DNA from: a virus
Length of the DNA stretch: 37,639 bases
Reading direction: 5' to 3' (one strand)
Virus record (IMG/VR): IMGVR_UViG_3300012002_000098
Span: 1 to 37,639 of that record
The translations under genes and the position numbers were made by a program. Of the stretch, positions 24,506-30,373 are shown piece after piece. Each line of letters begins with the position of its first letter. Position 1 is the first letter of the stretch. The notes beneath the pieces were generated by a model. It searched no databases. It had not been told where the DNA came from and saw only the letters and a program-made list of their open reading frames with translations.

Positions 24506-25039
24506 ATGGTAATTGAACTCGGTGACAAGCGTTACAACGGCGCAGCGTTCCTTGACCAACTAATTAAACGCGGTGTTCCCGCCGACGCGGTGGTGATCAA
24601 AACACACGCCGACGGTACACTATTCGTGGACGTGCGGAAGGACGATGCCCGCGTCGAGAAAATCATCCGCGAAGAGGCGGTGGAACATGACCCCGATGTG
24701 CTATCGGAAGCGGAAAACGTAGAACAAGACCGAGAGCGGCTTATTGACGCTTTCAACTTGGATGCGAGCGACCGTGACTTTATCGTGGCGCTGAGTAGCG
24801 GCTTTGAGGCGGCGGTAGCCAATGACGCTAGCCCGTCAGCAGTCTACGACGGTATCCGTGCTATTGTCGAGAACAGTCCCAAGCACCGCGACGAAATCGC
24901 GAAATGGTACGGCGTAGAGATTGGCGGCGGGCTTTTGGGCGAGTTGACAACGGACGAAAAACGCGAGTTTGTAAAGTGCGTGCGGCGGTACTATGCCACG
25001 AGGCTTGCTCCGGCGCTGGTAGCGTGGTTGACGCGGTAG
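24506..25039 (+). CDS. Hypothetical protein after the fibre gene
   Basis: 177 residues, mixed alpha/beta, acidic. The N-terminus (VIELGDKRYNGAAFLDQLI; VPADAVVIKTHADGTLFVDV) may be a small beta module, followed by helices to a Trp-containing end. AAGGTG precedes the ATG. Small proteins at this position are often fibre-assembly chaperones, but no motif supports that here. Confidence 0.65.
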   Translation: MVIELGDKRYNGAAFLDQLIKRGVPADAVVIKTHADGTLFVDVRKDDARVEKIIREEAVEHDPDVLSEAENVEQDRERLIDAFNLDASDRDFIVALSSGFEAAVANDASPSAVYDGIRAIVENSPKHRDEIAKWYGVEIGGGLLGELTTDEKREFVKCVRRYYATRLAPALVAWLTR

Positions 25040-25078
25040 CGTAGATGTTTGTCTGTAGAGCGGAGTTGGTCGGTTGGC

Positions 25079-25138
25079 GCACCCCGTCGTCGGCCAGCTC
25101 CCCTGTGCGGACAAGCACACAAAAATTAGGCGGGGTGC
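25079..25138 (+). other. Inverted repeat in a 113-bp gap of the late operon
   Basis: GCACCCCG (25079-25086) pairs perfectly with CGGGGTGC (25131-25138), and inside the loop TGTGC pairs with GCACA around GGACAA. The outer stem ends just before the GAGGTGAT ribosome site of the next gene. It could be an RNA fold limiting expression of the membrane proteins or a processing site. No promoter or U-tract is evident. Confidence 0.35.
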
Positions 25139-25152
25139 AATGAGGTGATGTG

Positions 25153-26043
25153 ATGATGATGGCGGTGCTGGCGCAGGTGCTAGCGCAAGCGGAGGCGTGG
25201 AACTGGACAAGTTTGTGGCCGTACATTTTGCAGACGTTGATTTTCCTAGCGTCGTTATTGAGCGTGTGGCTGCGGATGCGGGTCGAGAATCAAGGCGAGC
25301 GCCGCGCACTGCGGGTAGAAATGCAAAGTCAATTTCTGGCGATATCGAAGCAGCAGAACGACGAATTGCAGACATTGCGCGAAGAGTTTAGAAGTGTAGC
25401 TACACGCAACGAGCAGCTTGAGGAAGCCGTCAGCAGTCAAGCGATGCAGATCCAACGCGGTCGTGACGAAGCGGACAGGCTGATTGAGCGCAACGCCTCG
25501 CTGCGGAACGACATATACGAGCAGCACAAGGAATTTGAGGCGGAGCTTGACACGATGCGCGTGTTGCACGAGGAGCAAATGACGGCGCTGACGAGCCAGA
25601 TGGACCAGCAGAGCCAGCGCATCGGGACGCTGCGCGAGCAGATGGCGGAGATGAAAAGACTACGTAGCATCGACAAGCGCAAGATTAAGACGTTACGCAT
25701 GATGGTTGACAACCAAAACGCGCAGGTAGAGACACTGCTGTCCGTTAATCGCGAGCTGCGGGCGGCATTGCGTGACGCGTCGCTGCAGGCAAACACGCTC
25801 CGTGACGAGCGCGATAACCTCAAGTCGCAGTTGGTACGCTTGGAAGCGAAGCTGCAGAGCACGCAGGACGAGCTTGAGCGGCTGCGTGAGCTGGTGAACA
25901 TATTGAATGAGAGAGGACAACACGATGATGAAGTGGACGCGGTACGGATTGATGGTGATGGTGGTGGTGCTGCTGGTGATGGCGATGCCGGCGGTGACGG
26001 TGATGGCGCAGGACGGCGTGCCGACGAGCGCGACGGCAGTTGA
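25153..26043 (+). CDS. Membrane-anchored coiled-coil protein
   Basis: 296 residues. One transmembrane helix near 17-38 (SLWPYILQTLIFLASLLSVW) is followed by a very long uninterrupted coiled coil (~45-260). The last ~35 residues are a Gly/Asp/Ala-rich tail encoded where the next gene overlaps by 119 bp. ATG 25153 is the first of three consecutive ATG codons, with GAGG seven bases upstream. The shape recalls an inner-membrane spanin, but the partner gene lacks a lipobox, so the lysis role is unproven. Not a recognisable holin. Confidence 0.65.
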   Translation: MMMAVLAQVLAQAEAWNWTSLWPYILQTLIFLASLLSVWLRMRVENQGERRALRVEMQSQFLAISKQQNDELQTLREEFRSVATRNEQLEEAVSSQAMQIQRGRDEADRLIERNASLRNDIYEQHKEFEAELDTMRVLHEEQMTALTSQMDQQSQRIGTLREQMAEMKRLRSIDKRKIKTLRMMVDNQNAQVETLLSVNRELRAALRDASLQANTLRDERDNLKSQLVRLEAKLQSTQDELERLRELVNILNERGQHDDEVDAVRIDGDGGGAAGDGDAGGDGDGAGRRADERDGS

Positions 26044-26392
26044 TTGGCAGTTCTGGGCGGTGCTGGTGATTATCATTGGGGCGCTGTTTGGCGCGTCGGT
26101 GGTGATTAACCAGTATCTGATGGATTTGCGCGAGCGCGTGCCAGAGTGGGCGAAGGCATACGCGCCGGCGGCGTATCAGCACGCGACGACCGGCTTTGAT
26201 GTTGGCATGGACTACCTAGCGGCGCGGGCGAAGCGGACACCGACGGCATTAGATGATGACCTAGTTGAGATTATCGACGAGAACGGGCGGAGATTAATTG
26301 TGAAGGCAGCAGGGATCGTGGGGTATAAGCCGGATGACAGCACAAAGGAGTTGCCCTCCGCGGAAGCGGACGCCGGGTTTTCGGTCGGATAG
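25925..26392 (+). CDS. Exported or membrane protein with signal peptide and one further helix
   Basis: 155 residues from ATG 25925, with AGAGAGG upstream. Residues 1-30 are a classic signal peptide (short basic start, MVMVVVLLVMAMPAV core, A-x-A-like VMA before QDG). A second hydrophobic helix lies at ~43-65 (FWAVLVIIIGALFGASVVI), then a soluble region with LVEIIDENGRRLIVKA. Starts inside the coiled-coil gene in another frame. Holin-like topology is possible, but no family is recognised and no lipoprotein cysteine is present. Confidence 0.65.
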   Translation: MMKWTRYGLMVMVVVLLVMAMPAVTVMAQDGVPTSATAVDWQFWAVLVIIIGALFGASVVINQYLMDLRERVPEWAKAYAPAAYQHATTGFDVGMDYLAARAKRTPTALDDDLVEIIDENGRRLIVKAAGIVGYKPDDSTKELPSAEADAGFSVG

Positions 26393-26414
26393 GTCACTAC
26401 CGAGAAAACGCATT

Positions 26415-27128
26415 ATGGCCAGCCAAGGCAATGAGCAGATGTTGCCGCGGCTGGTCAACGAGCGGCTGGCGTGGGACGGGGTGACACAGGACTGGAACGG
26501 CGTGCCCGTTGAACGTCCAGTCGGGTGGGACGTGGTGCAGCGGAACGCGAGCAGCAAGGATACCACGCTGGCGGTATTTCACCGTTCGCAGGGCGTGGGC
26601 ATCGACGCGGGGTATAAGACGGGCAGCGTGACACTCGTGCAAACGGAGGTGCGCTTCCCGGCGGGGACGTATGCGCTGCGGGTGGACTTATTCAACCATG
26701 CGCAGCCGGCCGGCCCGTATGACGCCAATTGGCAGGTGGCGGTGATTTCACCCCACTCAGCTGTTGTCAGTGACGAGTGGTGGATTACTCGCGAGAAAGG
26801 CGAGCGGAGCCTGTATGCGGTGGTGCGCGTGGTGCAGGGGTTTGTGGGGGCGCTGGAACTGCGCTATACGGTGCGGTATGCGAGCGTATCTGGCGAGATG
26901 CAGGTGCGCCGCGTGACGTTCACGGACAGGGTTCCGGCCACGCCGGAATTTCGCTTGGTCGTGGGTGCGGGGGTAGATCACGAGAGTGGGGTGGACGGCA
27001 CTACGGACAACGGCGCGGGCGTTGCGCTAACCGAGGCGGAGGTTAGCGAAGTCGCGCAGGTGCTTGATGAGATTGACGCGCTACAGGAGAAAGTGCGTTC
27101 CTTGTTAAAGGTCCAATCCAATGTCTGA
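26415..27128 (+). CDS. Hypothetical beta-sandwich protein
   Basis: 237 residues from ATG 26415. The body alternates strands and aromatic residues (VRFPAGTYALRVDLFNHAQP; WQVAVISPHSAVVSDEWWIT; ALELRYTVRYASVSGEMQVR) like carbohydrate-binding jelly rolls. A C-terminal helix (VAQVLDEIDALQEKVRSLLK) could oligomerise. The ribosome site is weak. No hydrolase motif, so it is not a convincing endolysin; a virion or surface-binding protein is more likely. Confidence 0.6.
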   Translation: MASQGNEQMLPRLVNERLAWDGVTQDWNGVPVERPVGWDVVQRNASSKDTTLAVFHRSQGVGIDAGYKTGSVTLVQTEVRFPAGTYALRVDLFNHAQPAGPYDANWQVAVISPHSAVVSDEWWITREKGERSLYAVVRVVQGFVGALELRYTVRYASVSGEMQVRRVTFTDRVPATPEFRLVVGAGVDHESGVDGTTDNGAGVALTEAEVSEVAQVLDEIDALQEKVRSLLKVQSNV

Positions 27129-27333
27129 TGCTCAAGAACGTATTATTGTTTTGGCACTGGTTTTTTTTGCGATGTACAGCTTTTTCGATGCATACCAAAA
27201 CACACAACGCCACTCGATTTCAACTGGCGTCCATATTCACAAAACAACCGTGGCACGAGAAGCCCCTGCCCCGTTTAGTTATCGATGGCTATACCCGGTC
27301 ATCACGCAGCGCATTGTGGACGCGATACAATGA
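27121..27333 (+). CDS. N-terminal piece of a polytopic membrane protein (split gene)
   Basis: Seventy residues with one transmembrane helix (IIVLALVFFAMYSFF), then the segment APFSYRWLYPVITQRIV. A motif of the form P-F-x-Y-R-x-L-x-P is common near the N-terminus of GT-C-like integral membrane proteins. The frame ends in an ATGA overlap with the next gene, which continues with transmembrane helices, so the two together look like one such protein broken or recoded at the junction. AAAGG precedes ATG 27121. Confidence 0.6.
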   Translation: MSDAQERIIVLALVFFAMYSFFDAYQNTQRHSISTGVHIHKTTVAREAPAPFSYRWLYPVITQRIVDAIQ

Positions 27334-28040
27334 CGATCGACACGGCAACGGCATTCGCTATTGTTCTCACAGGCATGACGTTACTGGCAGCGTATTGGCT
27401 GCTTGCCTATATATGGATGCGGCGGCAGTTGGGGCAGTTGCGCGCGCTTCTGGCATTGGCACTCGGTATTGGCGTTATGCATACGACAACAGGTTACTTT
27501 TTCATACCGTATCACTGGTCGCTGTTAGAAGCGTGCTTGGCAATGGGAGTTCTCTTGCTGCTTGAGGAACTCACGCCGGCGCGCCTAAGATGGGCGATTG
27601 CATTAACTGCCATTGCAACTCTAAACCGCGAGACGGCGCTTTTGCTTGCGGTTTGGATTGCCGGTCGCACGCTTCAGGCGGGTGAACATCGTTATTACGG
27701 TGCGTTCGCGCTGATCGCGTGGGCGATCGTTTACGGGGCGATTCGACTCAGCATCGATGCGTCACCCCGCATTGATGAATGGACCCTGACAGAAACATTC
27801 CGCGGCAACCTGACACCTGTTATGTTTTCGCACGTCGCGGTATATCTCGGTCCTGCGTGGGGCTTGGCGGTGTGGGGAATGATCACAGACAAAAACCGAC
27901 GGTGGTTAGCTGCCGGCGTTGTAATGCTGCTGGCGCTGTTCCTTGTGTTCGGGAGCTGGGGCGAAACTCGCATTTTGTATCCGGTGCTGCCGGCATTGCT
28001 TATGTGGGTCGTGCACCCTGCGCGGGATAATGCGGGTTAA
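27330..28040 (+). CDS. Polytopic membrane protein, GT-C-like
   Basis: 236 residues with about six to seven hydrophobic helices. ALTAIATLNRETALLLAVWI carries the NRE-T-A motif often seen in GT-C-type membrane glycosyltransferase-like families, and GETRILYPVLPALLMWV matches their typical last helix. Starts at ATG 27330 overlapping the upstream stop. As the last gene of the late operon it sits where phages often carry surface-modifying or superinfection-exclusion genes. Activity is unproven, because the N-terminal catalytic loop region would lie in the preceding fragment. Confidence 0.6.
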   Translation: MTIDTATAFAIVLTGMTLLAAYWLLAYIWMRRQLGQLRALLALALGIGVMHTTTGYFFIPYHWSLLEACLAMGVLLLLEELTPARLRWAIALTAIATLNRETALLLAVWIAGRTLQAGEHRYYGAFALIAWAIVYGAIRLSIDASPRIDEWTLTETFRGNLTPVMFSHVAVYLGPAWGLAVWGMITDKNRRWLAAGVVMLLALFLVFGSWGETRILYPVLPALLMWVVHPARDNAG

Positions 28041-28050
28041 ATATCCCAAA

Positions 28051-28089
28051 TAATTACTTCTGATAAGGGCGATTATCAACGAGTAATTA
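28051..28089. repeat. 39-bp two-tier AT-rich dyad
   Basis: TAATTACT (28051-28058) pairs perfectly with AGTAATTA (28082-28089), and inside it TGATAA (28061-28066) pairs with TTATCA (28073-28078) around GGGCGA. It begins 11 bp after the last late-gene stop. No U-tract follows on the plus strand; a weak T-rich stretch follows on the minus strand. Terminator, protein-binding dyad or attachment/resolution site are all possible. Confidence 0.6.
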
Positions 28090-28195
28090 AAAATACAAAG
28101 TGATACATAATTATTTACGGTTGCTTAATGTTCCCTGCGTGGGGAAGATTGGCAACGGTTGCGGATTTTGCAAGGGTTTGGGGGTGGGGTGGAAT

Positions 28196-28217
28196 GAGCG
28201 CCCGGTGGTGGGCGCTC
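28196..28217. terminator. GC-rich hairpin at the convergence point
   Basis: GAGCGCCC (28196-28203) and GGGCGCTC (28210-28217) form a perfect 8-bp stem around a 6-base loop. No U-tract follows on either strand, so it is a candidate bidirectional or Rho-assisted stop, or an RNA-stabilising 3' hairpin. Confidence 0.4.
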
Positions 28218-28236
28218 TGGTGGGGTGAGGGGCGAG

Positions 28237-28611
28237 TTAATACCCATGGACACGCTCATGCCAGTCAAGCGCTAAACCTCGTTGCAAATCATCGCTTAGC
28301 TTTTCGCGGTTTTCTCGCAAGTACGCCATAAGCATAACTTTCCCCGGCCCGACATCTGATTTAGAACACGAGCCAATATGCCGATTTGTGTAGTGGACTA
28401 ACTTGTTTAATTCTTCGCTTGGCAGCCCCGCCGGATTTTCGAGAACAATGGCAGCAACCACCTCCCAATTACTCATGCACAACTGGTTCAGCCTGCGCGA
28501 ATAATGGTAGTAGTCGGATGTGCCCCGGGCGTTGAAAACCCCTTTATTCGTGCTGGCTGTGCGTAGCTTCTTAATTGTGCTGATAACTTCTTGCTCAATG
28601 TCTTTTGTCAT
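28237..28611 (-). CDS. Hypothetical protein, last gene of the leftward block
   Basis: 124 residues, mostly helical (TKDIEQEVISTIKKLRTAST; EVVAAIVLENPAGL; MLMAYLRENREKLSDDLQRG), no recognised family. ATG 28611 follows AGGAG at a slightly long spacing. Composition is more AT-rich than the genes to its right. It follows the two-repeat HTH gene with a 4-bp gap. Confidence 0.65.
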   Translation of the reverse strand: MTKDIEQEVISTIKKLRTASTNKGVFNARGTSDYYHYSRRLNQLCMSNWEVVAAIVLENPAGLPSEELNKLVHYTNRHIGSCSKSDVGPGKVMLMAYLRENREKLSDDLQRGLALDWHERVHGY

Positions 28612-28615
28612 GATG

Positions 28616-28927
28616 CTAATCTCCTATGTCTTTACCTTGTGATTTAGTGTAATTTTGCACATCTTCGTCGCAGGTGTATCCTTTTCGCAGTCTGGCACAC
28701 ATTGCGCCTACAGTAATACCGACTGCCTCCGCAGCTACCGTTCTAGACGGATAATTCACACCATTCCATGTACATGGTTTCTTTTTGTCGTTGTTGATGT
28801 TCGCTTCAATTTCTTCGTCGCAGGTATAACCGTTTTTGAGGCGTGCCAACATTGCCTCTGGCGTAATGCCAACTGCACGCGCGGCAGCACTCACCGATTT
28901 ATATTGGATACCGTTCCATCTCCTCAC
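28616..28927 (-). CDS. Two-unit IENR1/NUMOD1-like HTH repeat protein
   Basis: The frame carries two 40-residue repeat units: 28927-28808 and 28777-28658. The second is complete (PCTWNGVNY...GYTCDEDV); the first lacks the leading P-C-T and begins VRRWNG. A short basic end follows. The start is uncertain: GTG 28927 and TTG 28981 are the only candidates, both inside the 3' end of the ASCH gene and without a ribosome site. The first unit may thus have lost its own start or may once have been fused to the ASCH protein, whose frame differs by one base. Presumed DNA binding by analogy with IENR1 motifs. Confidence 0.6.
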   Translation of the reverse strand: MRRWNGIQYKSVSAAARAVGITPEAMLARLKNGYTCDEEIEANINNDKKKPCTWNGVNYPSRTVAAEAVGITVGAMCARLRKGYTCDEDVQNYTKSQGKDIGD

Positions 28928-29228
28928 TGATCTGGCGCACGTCTTGCTGGAGGCGAATCCCCGTGATTCGGATACGGGCAATGCCTTTCTTGCCGCGGCC
29001 GGGCTGGACGGCGTAGGTATTGCCCGGCCACCACTTGCGCCGGAAGTCGATAAACTTTCCGTCCTTTTCGTAGCGGTACACCACGCCGATTCGTGAACCG
29101 TCCGTCATTGCTGTGCAATAGCCGTCGCGGTCGTAGAGGCCGCTTGTGCTATCCATGGCTTTGACGAGGCGGCGGGTTTGGGTTTTCTCGCCGCTGAGCA
29201 CGGCGTCGATGGTGTGTTGGAAGATCAT
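28899..29228 (-). CDS. ASCH-domain protein
   Basis: 109 residues. The N-terminus MIFQHTIDAVLSGEKTQTRR is the signature of phage ASCH proteins (G-x-K-T-x-T-R-R at residues 13-20), followed by the barrel strands and the W-x-x-G-x-x-Y-A-V element (WWPGNTYAVQPGR). ASCH is a PUA-related RNA-binding fold; some members act on modified nucleosides or tRNA. The start overlaps the upstream stop as TAATG. The two-repeat gene begins inside its 3' end. An apparently longer frame to the right belongs to the overlapping repeat gene and is not used. Confidence 0.8.
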   Translation of the reverse strand: MIFQHTIDAVLSGEKTQTRRLVKAMDSTSGLYDRDGYCTAMTDGSRIGVVYRYEKDGKFIDFRRKWWPGNTYAVQPGRGKKGIARIRITGIRLQQDVRQISEEMERYPI

Positions 29229-29797
29229 TATGCGAGTTCTCCTGTGTAGGTTGCGGCCGTGTTGGCTTGTAGGTAGCGGCGGACACGGATTTCCGGCGCG
29301 TAACCGGTGATTAGGTGGCGGTAGTGCGGGTCCTCGTGGGAGAGAACGATATAGCGCTTGTCCGCGAGCCGAACGGCAAAGAGCAGCGTGCAGGTGGCGC
29401 GGCCGGTCGGTGGGGTGATGTGGCGCAGATGATTGCTGGGGAGCAGGGCTTCCGCGCGGTTGCCGGTCTGGGTAGCGAGGCGGACGCCGTAGACGGTTCC
29501 CCGCCGGTACAGCTCGCGCTGAACGATGTTGAGGACGCGGTAGCCGCTGGCGGAGAGCAAACACGGGTACTTGTCCGGGTTGCCCGCCACCGCCTCTACG
29601 GTGACGGGGGTTGTGCGGCGGATGTCCGGGGTGTGCTGCGACGACAGGCTTCGGAGCGCCGGCCCGCGCTCCATGTCGGCGTCGCAGGTGTAGCCTTTTT
29701 CCAAGCGCCGGTGCATGGCGTCGGGGGTAATGCCTTCGTACTCGGCAGCGGCGGCAACTGATCTGTGCTGGATGCCGTTCCAGGTGCAGGATTTCAT
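29228..29797 (-). CDS. Protein with one HTH repeat unit fused to an unknown domain
   Basis: 189 residues, AAGGAG eight bases before ATG 29797. Residues 3-42 are one repeat unit (SCTWNGIQHRSV...GYTCDADM). Residues ~55-189 form a separate alpha/beta domain of unknown family (LLSASGYRVLNIVQRELYRR; TGRATCTLLFAVRLADKRYI; VRRYLQANTAATYTGEL). A single DNA-reading unit joined to another domain is the layout of homing-type or methylation-associated proteins, but no nuclease motif was found. TAATG coupling to the ASCH gene. Confidence 0.7.
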   Translation of the reverse strand: MKSCTWNGIQHRSVAAAAEYEGITPDAMHRRLEKGYTCDADMERGPALRSLSSQHTPDIRRTTPVTVEAVAGNPDKYPCLLSASGYRVLNIVQRELYRRGTVYGVRLATQTGNRAEALLPSNHLRHITPPTGRATCTLLFAVRLADKRYIVLSHEDPHYRHLITGYAPEIRVRRYLQANTAATYTGELA

Positions 29798-29811
29798 AGC
29801 TATTACTCCTT

Positions 29812-30369
29812 TTATCTTAAGTCGGCGTCGCAGGTGTAGCCGCTGCGAACACGCCCGATCATGGTGGACTTGTGCACGCCTTCTGCACGGGCAGCGGCGG
29901 CAATAGTCGGATATTCGACCCCGTTCCAGGTACAGGGGCGATTCTGTGGGGTGATGTCATCGTCACAGGTGTAGCCGTTGCGGACGCGGTAAAACATGGC
30001 GTTATAGGTGATACCGATTGCTTTTGCCGCGGCTTTGATAGACGGATACTCGACCCCGTTCCAGGTGCACGGCTTGCGTGGCGGTCCGAGCCTGGGCAGG
30101 TCATCGTCACAGGTGTAGCCAGCGTTGACATATTTGAGCATGGAGGCATAGCAGACGTAGTTGGCGCGGGCAGCGGCGGCGATAGTGGGATATTGGACGC
30201 CGTTCCACACGCACGGTGTCGCGTTTGGCTGGTTGAGGTCATCGTCGCCGGTGTGGCCATTGCGGATGCGTTGCTGCATTGTCGCGTAACTGACACCTTC
30301 GGCGCGAGCGGCAGCCGCTATAGATTCGTAGCGGACGCCGTTCCAGGTGCACGGTTTCTTTTTGGACAT
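29812..30369 (-). CDS. Four-unit IENR1/NUMOD1-like HTH repeat protein
   Basis: 185 residues made almost entirely of four 40-residue units (6-45, 52-91, 100-139, 145-184) joined by 5-8 residue linkers. Each unit has the frame P-C-[TV]-W-N-G-V, then AAAxA, a turn, a variable stretch before and after a fixed Met, and GYTCDDD; unit 1 has GHTGDDD instead, losing the second Cys. The pattern resembles IENR1/NUMOD1 helix-turn-helix motifs of homing endonucleases, without any nuclease domain. AAGGAG of this gene lies in the end of the methyltransferase gene, so the two are co-translated. Likely a modular DNA-binding protein; target unknown. Confidence 0.75.
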   Translation of the reverse strand: MSKKKPCTWNGVRYESIAAAARAEGVSYATMQQRIRNGHTGDDDLNQPNATPCVWNGVQYPTIAAAARANYVCYASMLKYVNAGYTCDDDLPRLGPPRKPCTWNGVEYPSIKAAAKAIGITYNAMFYRVRNGYTCDDDITPQNRPCTWNGVEYPTIAAAARAEGVHKSTMIGRVRSGYTCDADLR

Positions 30370-30373
30370 GGGG

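Larger units (their letters stand above)
28041..28236. other. Convergence region between the two transcription units
   Basis: 196 bp without a gene. The first ~90 bp are AT-rich and contain the 39-bp dyad at 28051-28089. The next ~100 bp are G-rich on the plus strand (GGGTTTGGGGGTGGGGTGG at 28174-28192) and hold a GC hairpin at 28196-28217. Both the rightward late operon and the leftward block end here, so termination in both directions is the obvious role. Confidence 0.6.
28658..30354 (-). repeat. Seven dispersed 40-codon HTH repeat units
   Basis: Units on the minus strand: 30354-30235, 30216-30097, 30072-29953, 29937-29818 (one gene), 29791-29672 (second gene), 28927-28808 and 28777-28658 (third gene). 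Each is 120 bp. Conserved protein positions: P-C-T-W-N-G-V, Y-x-S, A-A-A-x-A, G-I, Met at about position 26, R at 29, and a closing N-G-Y-T-C-D-D-D. DNA identity is highest at the ends of each unit (around tggaacgg and ggctacacctg), so recombination between units is plausible. Confidence 0.85.

Noticed and set aside
25925-26392. Outer-membrane spanin lipoprotein
   Set aside because: The signal peptide ends in VMA-QDG with no cysteine after it, so there is no lipobox.
28174-28192. G-quadruplex at the convergence point
   Set aside because: Only three runs of three or more Gs are close together and the fourth has two; too weak to report as a feature.
28658-30354. Regularly spaced repeated DNA, at first CRISPR-like
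   Set aside because: The repeat unit is 120 bp of continuous coding sequence with 5-10 codon linkers; there are no short identical repeats with unique spacers.
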